Shown here: positions 1-9,071 of the stretch, in pieces
Position numbering within the stretch: position 1 is the stretch's first letter
How the letters are laid out: every line of letters starts with the position of its first letter
DNA from: DASPSM01 sp036008465
GTDB lineage: Bacteria; Planctomycetota; Planctomycetia; Planctomycetales; Planctomycetaceae
NCBI GenBank assembly: GCA_036008465.1
Contig: DASYNP010000175.1
Location: 1-64,000 of the forward strand
DNA length: 64,000 nucleotides
Direction of reading: 5' to 3'
Notes under the pieces: generated by a model
Told to the model about the DNA's origin: nothing
The model's input: the letters and a program-made list of their open reading frames with translations, nothing else
Databases searched by the model: none
Translations under genes and position numbers: made by a program

Positions 1-224
1 GGATCCGTCCGTCGCAGGTACTCAAGCAGGCGCTTACGCTTATGAACCTGCATCAGCAGGCCTCGCCGGCTCGCGTGATCCTTTTGATGGGACTGCAAGT
101 GCTCGGTCAAGTTGGAGATCCGCTCGGTCAAAACGGCGATCTGCACTTCCGGAGAGCCGGTGTCTGCCTCTGTCCGCTGATACTGGCGAATCAGCTCCGT
201 CTTCCGATCCACACTCATCTTCAT
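1..224 (-). CDS. rpsO: 30S ribosomal protein S15 (partial, C-terminus beyond the window)
   Basis: The reverse complement reads as the first 74 residues of ribosomal protein S15, which binds 16S rRNA early in small-subunit assembly. The N-terminus MKMSVDRKTELIRQY, the block TGSPEVQIAVLTERI and the helix with HQKDHASRRGLL are family hallmarks. S15 is usually about 89 residues, so some 15 are missing beyond base 1. The ATG at 222-224 is taken as the start, and a second in-frame ATG at 216-218 is equally close to the usual S15 start. The gene was found by direct translation because no stop codon falls inside the window. Confidence 0.95.
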   Translation of the reverse strand, partial: MKMSVDRKTELIRQYQRTEADTGSPEVQIAVLTERISNLTEHLQSHQKDHASRRGLLMQVHKRKRLLEYLRRTD

Positions 225-433
225 GCTGCGATCCCAACCCACTGATGCATAATGCCTTCCGTCCATCTAAACCGGACGGCAAAGCCCGACTTGAGCACTT
301 CGGTTCCGAATTTGATACCACGACTGTTTCAGACGGATACTCTAACAATGCCCGCGGATATTTCAACGGCAAGGGGCACTGAGGGGGCACGTGCTGCGGC
401 AGGATCGCGCGCAGGGCCCGAAACAACCTCAGA

Positions 434-660
434 CTAAGCACCGGCCAGCTCACGCTGGCCGCTCGCGGGGGGCTTAGGCGCGGCGGCGTGCACTTCCGCG
501 ATATCCGCGACGAGGGTCTCAGGCGGACTCACCGAATCAAGATACGTCCGCTGCCACAGCTCAAAACAGAGCAGCGCCCAGAGCCGGTAGCTGTGGACCC
601 AACGCCATTCGTCGTGCTCCTCGAACCCCAAAACGGACTCACCAAAGGAATTGCCCGAAC
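434..660 (-). pseudogene. remnant of an asparagine synthase 3' end (asnB-like fragment)
   Basis: Only the last 70 or so residues of an AsnB-like protein survive. The 17-residue block HSYRLWALLCFELWQRT is identical to the C-terminal block of the intact asnB that ends at 2231. By hand alignment 66 of 79 bases match between 546-624 and 2304-2382, and many of the differences are synonymous. Homology fades near 660, where the frame runs back toward the neighbouring HEPN gene. There is no catalytic domain, so this is not a functional synthase. It is either the displaced original tail of asnB or the relic of a paralogue. Confidence 0.75.
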
Positions 661-716
661 GCAACTTGCGGCTAGCACCTCGATCGGAGATCAGAGAAAT
701 CGGGGGGTTATGCCCA

Positions 717-2219
717 TCAACTTGTTGGCTCGACGGCACGCTCGCGCGCTCCGGCGAGCCGGAAGTACAGCCCGAACGTGTATCCCCAACCTGTCTCAAG
801 AAGTGAAATGACGAGTTGTCGCGGGTCGTCGATCTCGAAATCTGAGGCTCGCGGACTCGCTTTCAAAGCGTCAATGAGAGGGCTTAATCGTGAGAGAGTT
901 TTGAAATGGTCGGGGTCGTCAGTGACGGCGACGAACTCTGTGAGTGCTTTCATCGTTTGCGCCGGAAGCTGCGGGTTTGCCGCCAAGAGTTCCGAGCTCG
1001 CGAGCCTGCATGCCGCAAGGATCGTCTCTTCTTTTAGTCCCTCCTCTGGAACGAACCGATAGGTCGCCGCGTCCCGAATCAAATTGCCAAGTGCTGCAAG
1101 TCGCTGACCCGCCACTGGTACAGTCGTCGAGAGGTCGCAGCAGATTTGTTCAAATCGCTGCTGATTAGTGACCATCATGCGACCCAGATTCATCCATGCG
1201 GACATCTGGCCGCCGTGGACTATCGTAAGAAGGCACACGCGGTAGATGTGCCGGGCGTACGATGCGAGAGAGCGATAACGCGCCGCCGAGCGCTGATGCT
1301 TTTTCTCCAAGCTGTCCGTCGCTCGAAACATTAGATCTTCCGACTCACCTTCGTGCGCAATTTGCGACCGCGCGTCGTAGAACTGTCCTAGAAAGCTGTC
1401 GAGACGTGGCACGGGACCAACCAGGAGGGCAACCGCTTCCTTAAAACGACTTGTGACTTCTTTTCCGCTAGGCAAGCCAAGCAGGGCTTCGAAGGCGATG
1501 GCCAAGCTAACCAGAGCGACGTCTTCTGAAACATCGATTGCAACCGAGCGGTTGTACCAGCGAAGTGAAGTGAGCACGCGAGCAAGTAAGTGAGAATTGC
1601 GTCGCGGTCCGGCGAGAAAGGCCAGGAGCGCATATTGCAAGGAATCTTGGAGCCGCAGCCCCAGGTCGACATGCAGGTCTTGTGAAATGTTCAGCGAAAG
1701 GTGAGGCGTGGGAGGATAAATCCTGCTGCCCTTCGCCACCCAGAGAGGTGAGCGTTGGTCAAGTCGACCGGCATATCCCGCTACCTGGGATCTGTGATCT
1801 GCGGGCTCGTAGGGTGGACCATTGCCTACCGTCTCCACGTGGTTGTCAGGTCGAAGCAGCGACTCAAACAAGCGCTCCTCGCGGAAGATAAACAGGCTAG
1901 CGTGTTCGGCGCGGAGGAACGGGTTACCGGTCGTGGGATCGGGTGAGGAGTATAGGTACGTTAGGAAGGTCTGAAACTCGATGACCGCCTCAAGAAGGGC
2001 GGCGATTTTTTCCCCCTCCGGCGCCTCTAGGACGGCGAAACTCATATCCTTGATGCGCAAGTCGTCGCGCAAGAAGAACATTGAGGATAATGTTGAGACG
2101 TGGTCGGCCGCGTCCGAAGAGAGGCGCGACACATCTGCAGTGCTACCAAAGTCGACTTCGCGATACCGCAAAGCGCCGCTTGACTTCAGATACGGGAAGA
2201 AGACATAGCGTCTTTCCAT
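717..2219 (-). CDS. HEPN-domain protein (Apea-like), possible RNase or defence protein
   Basis: This 500-residue protein has no recognised full-length relative. Residues about 180-345 read like an Apea-type HEPN domain: a helix with IAFEALLG (about 241-248), SRFKEAVALLVG, and then RSQIAH at 284-289. The last of these is the R-x4-H motif used for metal-independent RNA cleavage in active HEPN proteins. The N-terminal 170 residues and the C-terminal 150 residues are unassigned. The gene starts 11 bases after the asnB stop and so is probably cotranscribed with it. One hand-counted 60-base line (1501-1560) is 53% GC, which looks lower than the neighbours. The HEPN call is a motif reading. Nuclease activity or a defence role is inference. 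Confidence 0.65.
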   Translation of the reverse strand: MERRYVFFPYLKSSGALRYREVDFGSTADVSRLSSDAADHVSTLSSMFFLRDDLRIKDMSFAVLEAPEGEKIAALLEAVIEFQTFLTYLYSSPDPTTGNPFLRAEHASLFIFREERLFESLLRPDNHVETVGNGPPYEPADHRSQVAGYAGRLDQRSPLWVAKGSRIYPPTPHLSLNISQDLHVDLGLRLQDSLQYALLAFLAGPRRNSHLLARVLTSLRWYNRSVAIDVSEDVALVSLAIAFEALLGLPSGKEVTSRFKEAVALLVGPVPRLDSFLGQFYDARSQIAHEGESEDLMFRATDSLEKKHQRSAARYRSLASYARHIYRVCLLTIVHGGQMSAWMNLGRMMVTNQQRFEQICCDLSTTVPVAGQRLAALGNLIRDAATYRFVPEEGLKEETILAACRLASSELLAANPQLPAQTMKALTEFVAVTDDPDHFKTLSRLSPLIDALKASPRASDFEIDDPRQLVISLLETGWGYTFGLYFRLAGARERAVEPTS

Positions 2220-2230
2220 GTCGAACCATG

Positions 2231-4273
2231 TTACGCGCTGAGGGACGCGACTTGGACGATGTCAAGGACCGGCACATCAGGTGGAGCGGTCTGATCGAGC
2301 CAAGTCCGTTGCCACAACTCAAAACAGAGTAGTGCCCATAGCCGGTAACTGTGGTCCCAGCGCCGGGCGTCGTGTTCTTCGATCAGTCGGCTGACGCTGT
2401 CGGGCCGGAAATAGCCCCGCGAGAGGCTGCGGCTATCGAGGAGCGTATCGAAGAGGAGGGGCCTAAGTTCGTTCCGGAACCAGTGGTCCAGCGGCACTCC
2501 GAACCCCATCTTCGAGCGATTCTGAATCGACGGCGGGAGCAAATCGCGGAACGTTTCGATCAAGATCCGTTTGCCGCCCGCTGAAGTCTGTTTGAGCTCG
2601 ATCGGCATTCGCGCGGCGAGCTCGGCTACTTGCGTATCCAAGAACGGACAGCGTGCCTCGAGCCCGTAGGCCATGCTGGCGATGTCCACCTTGGTCAGGA
2701 TGTCGCAGGGAAGGTACGTCAGCACGTCGGCACACGTCGTTCGGGTGATGAAGTCGCGGCCAGGGCATTGGCCGTACGCATCGAGCAGAAAATCGGCCGA
2801 GTCGACCCCTCCGAGTCGGGCCGCGAAGTCCTCGGTGTAAAGAGCGTGGCGTCGGCCCTCATCGAAAATGTTGATCCACCGCAGGTAACGCCGCTCAGGC
2901 GGCTTGGAAAGCTCGGCCAGCAGCCTTTTCAGTCGCCGCCGAAACGACTTTTGTTCAACGGAGCTGGGCAGTTTCTGCCACAGCGAAGCCGACAGCAATC
3001 TCTTCGCCCAGCCCGGCAGCCGATCGGTCCGCTCGGCAATTCGCACCGCCCGATAGCGGTCATAACCGCAAAAGAGTTCATCACCGCCGTCGCCGGAGAG
3101 CGCGACGGTCACTTCGCGGCGAGTCATCTCCGAGAGGTACATCGTGGGAATGGCCGAGCTGTCGGCAAACGGCTCGTCGTAATGCCAGATCAGCTTGGGA
3201 AGGATCGACAAGGCGTGCGGCTCGACGATCTGCTCGTGGTGTCGCGTGCGCAGAAACGCGGCCGCCTCCCGCGCGTACGACGTCTCGTCGAACCGCTTTA
3301 CGGGAAAGCCGATCGAGAACGTGTGGATCGGCTGCGCCGAAAGCTGTTGCATGAGCCCCGAGATGATTGTCGAGTCGATGCCGCCAGACAGAAACGCGCC
3401 CAACGGCACATCGCTGCGGAGCCGCAGGCTCACGGCCTCAGTCAGTGTCGATCGCAGCTCGTTTTTCCAGTCGTCGTACGACCGGGCGCGATGATTGGAG
3501 TGGCCGTTTCCGCCACCAGACCCGCTCGACTCGGCGAAAGGCGGAGTCCAATACCGCTCGACCTGCAGCCGCCCGTTCTCAAAGACTGCCGTGTGCGCCG
3601 GCGGCAGCTTGTGATAGCCCCGCAAAATGCACTCGGGATGCGGGACGTATTGATAGGTCAAATATGCATCGAGCGCGGCGGGATCGACTTCGCGTGGTGC
3701 GCCGGGGAACTGCAGCAGGGCCTTGAGCTCGCTGCCGAAGAGCAGGCGGTCGCTTTCGAGCCGATAAAAGAGCGGCTTTTTGCCGAGCCGGTCACGGGCG
3801 AGGAAAAGTCGCTGCCGGCGTTCATCCCAAATCGCCAGGGCAAACATTCCCCGCAGACGCTCGACGCACTTCGGACCGTACTCCTCGTAAAGGTGCACGA
3901 TCGTCTCGGTGTCGCTGTGCGTGCGGAACCGGTGGCCCCGCTTCTCCAAATCAGGACGCAGCTCGCAGTAATTGTAGATTTCGCCGTTAAAGGCGATCCA
4001 CACGGTGTCGTCCTCGTTGGCCAGCGGCTGCTGCCCGGTGACCAGATCGATGATCGCCAGCCGTCGAAAACCGAGCGCGGCCCCCGCCTTTCGAGACGCG
4101 ATGAATCCGTCGGGCGGCGCCTCGTGCGGCGAGAATCTTCGGCCGGCGCCGGAATGATAGACCGCGGAGTCGTCGGGGCCGCGGTGCGCCAAGACGTTGG
4201 TCATTCGCCAGACGACGTCGAGCGCCGCTGGCTCAGCGTCGTCGGTCCAAGCGACACCCGTGATTCCGCACAT
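2231..4273 (-). CDS. asnB: asparagine synthase (glutamine-hydrolysing)
   Basis: The 680-residue enzyme converts aspartate, glutamine and ATP to asparagine. The start is set at the ATG of MCGITG, because Cys2 becomes the N-terminal nucleophile of the Ntn glutaminase domain after Met removal; an ATG 24 bases upstream would bury it. The glutaminase domain shows RGPDDS and FNGEIYNY. The synthetase domain carries the PP-loop SGGIDS near residues 296-301 and ALSGDGGDELFCGY. A Gly/Ser/His-rich linker lies near residues 248-265. The HEPN gene follows after 11 bases. The length and C-terminus resemble AsnB homologues of envelope polysaccharide loci, but no exosortase genes are visible here, so free asparagine synthesis is the default call. 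Confidence 0.95.
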   Translation of the reverse strand: MCGITGVAWTDDAEPAALDVVWRMTNVLAHRGPDDSAVYHSGAGRRFSPHEAPPDGFIASRKAGAALGFRRLAIIDLVTGQQPLANEDDTVWIAFNGEIYNYCELRPDLEKRGHRFRTHSDTETIVHLYEEYGPKCVERLRGMFALAIWDERRQRLFLARDRLGKKPLFYRLESDRLLFGSELKALLQFPGAPREVDPAALDAYLTYQYVPHPECILRGYHKLPPAHTAVFENGRLQVERYWTPPFAESSGSGGGNGHSNHRARSYDDWKNELRSTLTEAVSLRLRSDVPLGAFLSGGIDSTIISGLMQQLSAQPIHTFSIGFPVKRFDETSYAREAAAFLRTRHHEQIVEPHALSILPKLIWHYDEPFADSSAIPTMYLSEMTRREVTVALSGDGGDELFCGYDRYRAVRIAERTDRLPGWAKRLLSASLWQKLPSSVEQKSFRRRLKRLLAELSKPPERRYLRWINIFDEGRRHALYTEDFAARLGGVDSADFLLDAYGQCPGRDFITRTTCADVLTYLPCDILTKVDIASMAYGLEARCPFLDTQVAELAARMPIELKQTSAGGKRILIETFRDLLPPSIQNRSKMGFGVPLDHWFRNELRPLLFDTLLDSRSLSRGYFRPDSVSRLIEEHDARRWDHSYRLWALLCFELWQRTWLDQTAPPDVPVLDIVQVASLSA

Positions 4274-4417
4274 GCTTTCAAACCTTGGCCGTGACACCCG
4301 TCGCGGAGATTTGCGGCTGACAAAGGCCGCCTAAGGCTCACTTTATAACAGGGGAATGCACGCAGAAAGACCGGGCTCCGTCTGTCCCGGCCCCACTTCC
4401 TACGTAACGAGAGGAGT

Positions 4418-5713
4418 TCACGTGCGGAAAAATCGCCGCGATTTCAGTTCAAAACGCGGAAGCTGACCCGGAGGGATTTCGACGATTTCCGCCTGAAAGT
4501 GGAGTCGGTCACGGATTGCGTGGCCCACGTCTTCCAAAAGCGTCGCCGAATGGAGTGTTGCGTGGGGCTCGATTGAGATCTTGATATGCTGCATCGAGCG
4601 GCGCGTTTCGACGTCAATGCGGTAGTCAGCGATTTGTGGGAACTCGCGCAAAATTCCTTCGATGCTGGACGGAAAGACATTGTTTCCGCGGATCGTGACC
4701 ATGTCGTCCAGCCGGCCGAGGATGCCTCCCTTGAGGCGCAACAAATGTCGGCCGCAGGGGCACGGGTCGGTGTCCGCCACCACCAGGTCGCCCGTGCGAT
4801 AGCGGAACAAGGGCGAACCGGTGCGGCCAAGGTTGGTGATCACGAGCTCGCCCTGAGTGCCGAGAGCAACTGGTTGCTGTGAAGCTGGATCGACGATCTC
4901 GGCGATGCATTCCGTCTCCAAGATGTGCAATCCGCCAGGGTTTTCGAGACATTCGACGGCCAGCGGCCCGACCTCGGTCATGCCCCAGTGGTCGAACACT
5001 CGCCCGCCCCAACCCTTCTCGATCGAGGCACGGACCGCCTCCACGCTGCCCCCAGGTTCCCCCGCGACGATGATCGACCGGACCGTGCTCCCGGGGAGAT
5101 CGAAGCCTTCTTCCTCGGCGACTTCCGCCAGGCGCAGAGCGTAGGTCGGCGTGCAGCACACGACACTGGCCCGATTGTCGCGGATCATCTGCAGGCGGGC
5201 CTGACTCGTAAGTCCGCCGGCCGGAAGACAGAGTGCTCCCAATCGACTGGCTGCGTCGAAGGCCGCCCAGAATCCGAGAAACGGTCCGAATGAAAACGGA
5301 AAAGCCACCACATCGCCGGCCGTCGTCTGCGTGATCCCGAAGATCTGCCGCCAGCACGACGTCACCCATTCCCAACTGGCCGGCGTATCGAGCCAGCGCA
5401 GCGGCGTGCTGGTCGTGCCGGAAGTTTGATGAAGGCGGCCATAGTCGCGGACGGGGTGGGTCAGATTGGTCCCATACGGCGGCGCGGCGACTTGGTCTTC
5501 GATCAGCTCTTTTTTTTGCGTCGTCGGCAGTCGGGGGAGGTCGGCCGGCGTTTGCAGGTCTTCGGGCCGGCAACCGGCAGCGGCGAATTTCTTCGTCCAA
5601 AACGCGTTTGCCGGGATCGCGGCTGCGACAAGTTGGCTTAACCGCTGCGCTTGGCGGATTTGCAGTTGGTGACGGTCAGGATGGTCAAGCGAAACGGGGG
5701 AATGTCGGGTCAT
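4418..5713 (-). CDS. phenylacetate-CoA ligase-like adenylate-forming enzyme
   Basis: A 431-residue member of the ANL superfamily, about the size of PaaK. It should activate a carboxylic acid as an acyl-AMP and transfer it to CoA or another thiol. Visible motifs are TSGTTSTPLRW (P-loop), DHWGMTEVGP, FRYRTGDLV, a CPCGRH segment typical of PaaK proteins, and RGNNVFPSSIEGIL in the C-terminal subdomain. The start is set at MTRHSP because upstream residues look non-coding. It lies upstream of asnB on the same strand with a 144-base gap. The substrate cannot be read from the sequence; many PaaK-like genes do not act on phenylacetate. Confidence 0.85.
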   Translation of the reverse strand: MTRHSPVSLDHPDRHQLQIRQAQRLSQLVAAAIPANAFWTKKFAAAGCRPEDLQTPADLPRLPTTQKKELIEDQVAAPPYGTNLTHPVRDYGRLHQTSGTTSTPLRWLDTPASWEWVTSCWRQIFGITQTTAGDVVAFPFSFGPFLGFWAAFDAASRLGALCLPAGGLTSQARLQMIRDNRASVVCCTPTYALRLAEVAEEEGFDLPGSTVRSIIVAGEPGGSVEAVRASIEKGWGGRVFDHWGMTEVGPLAVECLENPGGLHILETECIAEIVDPASQQPVALGTQGELVITNLGRTGSPLFRYRTGDLVVADTDPCPCGRHLLRLKGGILGRLDDMVTIRGNNVFPSSIEGILREFPQIADYRIDVETRRSMQHIKISIEPHATLHSATLLEDVGHAIRDRLHFQAEIVEIPPGQLPRFELKSRRFFRT

Positions 5714-6092
5714 TGACTTGCATTTCGCCGGGCTGCCGGATCGTACGGAGCGTAGTCGCGAAGGCTCTTGCAACGCTCGCCCGCGCCAATCTTCATTTCG
5801 CCCGGCACGTTCGTTGAAGATACCGCAAATGTGCAAACCCGCACTAGTCGCACTGTTTTCCAAACAGCGCAAGTCTCACGCAGAGCAGTTGTTTGCCGTC
5901 GCGGCGGCGGATCGATCGCAGTGCACGCATCGTCAAATGGCAAAACGGTTTGGGAATGCTTTTCTGGGCATGTAATTTCGGCGAACTTCGTCCGGCCGAA
6001 TCCTCAAGTCGCTCTGTGACAGGCGTCGAATTTAACCTCAGCACGGCCGACCCGGGCGAAAGTCCGTCTGCGGATTCTGGGGAACTTGTTGC
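5714..6092. other. intergenic region between divergent genes
   Basis: About 380 bases separate the PaaK-like gene (minus strand) from the next plus-strand gene, so promoters for both should lie here. No gene, tRNA or convincing sigma-70 promoter pair was recognised. A GGGGAA sequence about 8 bases before 6093 is a plausible ribosome binding site for the right-hand gene. Confidence 0.5.
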
Positions 6093-6947
6093 ATGTCCGT
6101 CGACACCGGCAAAGAACTGTTCCGTCTCGGTTTTTTGACGGCGATCGAAGTGCCCGACCGGGGTTACATAGGCGGCCTTTTGGTCACGAACCACTTCGGC
6201 CGGCCGCTCGAGTTTCAGTGCACCGCGCCGCTCAAACCGAACCGCACGCAAGAAATTCTCTACGGACCCACACTTGTTCCGTACGTGCTCGGCGACTTAA
6301 TCGGTCGCACGCTGATTGAGAAAGTGGGAGTCAAGCCGCACATCGTGCTGACCGAGCGCGAGGAGTTGCTCGGACTGCGCGACCTGGTTGAGATCCCCGT
6401 TGCCTGCGTGGACGACCTGCCTGAAAGCGGACAGACTGACTCTGCCGTTACGGGGGCTTCGGTCTGTGACGAATCTAGCGCGGCCGACGATGAGGCTGAC
6501 TTGGTTCCGACCGAGGAGCCGATCGCCGTTATCGAGCGGCCCACCGACGAATCCGCCGACATCTCGCCCGACGTGCAGCAGTCGGTCCTTGAGGCATCGA
6601 TCCCTGAGCCGGCTCTGGATCTCTCTCAGCCGCATGCCGAACCCGCTGCGTCGGGAGATGCACCGGTTACCGCGCCGATCACCAAAGCAAACTTCACGCT
6701 GTCGGCTCAAGAGACGCCTGAGCCGAACCGTCAGAGCGGTGGTAGCCGGTCCAACGAATCGCTGGATGACTGTCCGGCGATCCAGCTGGGGCGACAGGTG
6801 CTGCGATTCCACGCAGGGCACTCGAATGACCGCTCCGTCGCCAGCCGTGGAGCGCGCGTCGTACCGTCAAATGCCGACTTGCGAGAGCCCTTTGAACGGG
6901 TCCGCGAGGCACTCGGCGAGACGGCGCGACTGGGAGGCGCCCGGTGA
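6093..6947 (+). CDS. conserved protein of unknown function, coupled to SNF2 helicase
   Basis: The family is not recognised. The 284-residue product has a folded-looking N-terminal 110 residues (GYIGGLLVTNHFGRPLEF, GPTLVPYVLGDLIGRTLIE). A long acidic, Pro/Ser/Glu-rich and probably disordered middle spans roughly residues 110-225. The C-terminus is short and basic. There is no signal peptide or membrane helix. Its TGA overlaps the GTG start of the SNF2 helicase by 4 bases, which indicates translational coupling and suggests a joint role in DNA or chromatin handling. That role is an inference from the neighbour only. Confidence 0.7.
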   Translation: MSVDTGKELFRLGFLTAIEVPDRGYIGGLLVTNHFGRPLEFQCTAPLKPNRTQEILYGPTLVPYVLGDLIGRTLIEKVGVKPHIVLTEREELLGLRDLVEIPVACVDDLPESGQTDSAVTGASVCDESSAADDEADLVPTEEPIAVIERPTDESADISPDVQQSVLEASIPEPALDLSQPHAEPAASGDAPVTAPITKANFTLSAQETPEPNRQSGGSRSNESLDDCPAIQLGRQVLRFHAGHSNDRSVASRGARVVPSNADLREPFERVREALGETARLGGAR

Positions 6948-8812
6948 ACGACGATCCGGCGAGCGGCGATGCGTTAATTGGCCTTGAGGGCTCGCTCGGA
7001 CGGCAGGATTTGGCCGCTTCGGCGTTGGAGTGTCGCGAGTTGCCGTTGCAACTTGCGACCGACGTCTTCGCCGCCGGGATGAACGGGGCGCTGCGACGCA
7101 CACCGCCAATCGAAGCGACGTCGGGTCAGCTCATCGAGCGCGTCGGCATTCAGCCCACTTGGAAGCCACAGCGGCCTCATCTGACGACGTTTCGCCTGCT
7201 CTTCCCTGAGGGAGCAATGTTTTTGCCCCCCAAGCCGCCCCGCCCTCAGGCGGAAGAAAAAAGTCGGCCGATCGAGCCGCCCGCGGCTGAGGTTCCGCAC
7301 GTGACGCAGCGTCGCCCCGGACGCACGCGACTGCGACCCCCGCAGGACGCCTTGTCGCTGCAGGACCGCCTCTTCTATTTGCTGCAACCACCACTCGAAA
7401 CCTGGCTTGCCGGCCAGGAACTGGTGATGCCCTTCGAGCCGTTCGCCTATCAATATGAAGGAATCGCCTGGCTCTTTTCCCAAAACGCGGCCCTGCTGGC
7501 CGACGAGATGGGGCTCGGCAAGACGATGCAGGCGATTACCGCGATTCGCCTCTTGATGCGCAGCGGTCAGGCGCGAAGAGTGCTGCTCATCTGCCCCAAG
7601 CCGCTGATTCCCAACTGGCAGCGCGAGTTCAAGCTCTGGGCCGAGGAACTGCCGGTAATGCTGCTCGAGGGAGACGCGAGCCGGCGCAAGATGCTCTGGA
7701 CGATGCCCGGCATCAACGTGTTGATCGCCAACTACGAGCTGATGTCGCGCGACCTGGAAGAGCTGGTCGACGCCGACTTTCCCCGCCTCGATCTGCTCGT
7801 GCTCGACGAAGCCCAGCGGGTCAAGAATCGCGAGTCACGAACGGCCCAAGTCGCCCGCTCGATTCCCCGCAAGCGAAGCTGGGCGCTCACGGGCACGCCG
7901 ATCGAGAACCGTCCCGAAGAGCTGGCCTCGCTCTACGAGTTCTTGGAGGTCGTGCCGCCACGCGCCAACCCGGATCTGAAGCAGCTGCAGAAACTTTCCA
8001 AGACCTACATCCTGCGGCGCACTAAGGACCTCGTCCTCACCGATCTTCCTCCGCGGCTCGATCGCGACGAGTACCTCGAGCTGACGCCGGCGCAGCAGCA
8101 CGCATACAAGATTGCCGAGAAAGAAGGAGTTATTCACCTCAACGAGTTGGGCGACTCGATTTCGGTGCAGCACGTCTTCGAGCTCGTGCTGCGACTGAAG
8201 CAGATCACGAATTTCGACCCACTGACCGGCGAGAGCGCAAAGCTCGATCGACTGCTTGCCGATATGGAAGAAATCGCCGAAAGCAACGGCAAGGCGATCC
8301 TCTTCAGCCAATGGACCAAGGCGCTCGACTGGCTCAAGGAGCGCCTCGGCGCGTTCAATCCGCTTTTGTATCACGGCGGCGTTGCAAACTCCCAGCGCGA
8401 GCCGGTCCTCAACCGGTTCCGCGACGACCCCAACTGCCACCTGCTTTTGATGAGTTACGGCACCGGGGCAGTCGGACTCAATCTCCAATTTGCCGGCTAT
8501 GTGTTCCTGTTCGATCGCTGGTGGAACCCGGCGGTCGAGGATCAGGCCATCAACCGGGCGCATCGCATCGGCCAGAAGAATCCAGTCATCGTCACGCGAT
8601 TCATCTCCAAAGACACGATCGAAGAGCGGATTGACCTCGTATTGCGCCAGAAGCGCGAGCTGTTCGCCTCGGTACTTGGCGACGGTCGGGCGACCAACGC
8701 CTCGCTCAGCCTGTCGGCCGCCGAAATCTTTGGCCTCTTCGACCTGAGAGCCCGCGTAACGGTCGCTCCGCCCATCGAAGCAAGCGCCGGCGATGGCAGT
8801 GCCGCCGCGTGA
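6944..8812 (+). CDS. SNF2/RAD54-family DEAD/DEAH-box helicase
   Basis: The 622-residue protein carries a complete SNF2 translocase core: Walker A DEMGLGKT at 187-194, DEAQ at 288-291, SWALTGTPIEN (motif III), TGAVGLNLQ (motif V) and HRIGQ at 540-544 (motif VI). The family uses ATP to move along double-stranded DNA and remodel bound proteins or transcription complexes. The first 150 residues are not conserved helicase sequence, with a basic proline-rich stretch near 95-130. No SWIM zinc domain was seen. The GTG start overlaps the preceding stop by 4 bases. It may be a HepA/RapA-like recycling factor or a DNA repair motor; the sequence does not decide which. Confidence 0.92.
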   Translation: MNDDPASGDALIGLEGSLGRQDLAASALECRELPLQLATDVFAAGMNGALRRTPPIEATSGQLIERVGIQPTWKPQRPHLTTFRLLFPEGAMFLPPKPPRPQAEEKSRPIEPPAAEVPHVTQRRPGRTRLRPPQDALSLQDRLFYLLQPPLETWLAGQELVMPFEPFAYQYEGIAWLFSQNAALLADEMGLGKTMQAITAIRLLMRSGQARRVLLICPKPLIPNWQREFKLWAEELPVMLLEGDASRRKMLWTMPGINVLIANYELMSRDLEELVDADFPRLDLLVLDEAQRVKNRESRTAQVARSIPRKRSWALTGTPIENRPEELASLYEFLEVVPPRANPDLKQLQKLSKTYILRRTKDLVLTDLPPRLDRDEYLELTPAQQHAYKIAEKEGVIHLNELGDSISVQHVFELVLRLKQITNFDPLTGESAKLDRLLADMEEIAESNGKAILFSQWTKALDWLKERLGAFNPLLYHGGVANSQREPVLNRFRDDPNCHLLLMSYGTGAVGLNLQFAGYVFLFDRWWNPAVEDQAINRAHRIGQKNPVIVTRFISKDTIEERIDLVLRQKRELFASVLGDGRATNASLSLSAAEIFGLFDLRARVTVAPPIEASAGDGSAAA

Positions 8813-9071
8813 CGGACGCGCGGCATGAGAGGGAGCTGGGGTTACACGCGTCGGTAGGGCGGTTATTGACCAGGGTGTGATCGCCCTCCCTCACGGTCGT
8901 GGCTTCGGAGGATCGCCGACTGGCGAAGAAAAATTCATCTGTTGCTGAGATGGGCGCGAAAGCCGGCTTGTGAGATAACACGAAGAGCGACAAAGGTCGT
9001 TCGGGCGTCCGGTGCCACGGCTTCGGCTCAGCAGTGCCAAACCTTCTGCGAATGATGCCGGCGGCCTCGCG

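Noticed and set aside
434..799. Free-standing 121-residue gene
   Set aside because: Only its C-terminal part resembles AsnB, and the upstream part overlaps the HEPN gene; it is treated as a pseudogene fragment.
2630..4294. Long plus-strand open frame antisense to asnB
   Set aside because: It lies entirely within the conserved asnB gene and has no family signature; long antisense frames are expected at this GC content.
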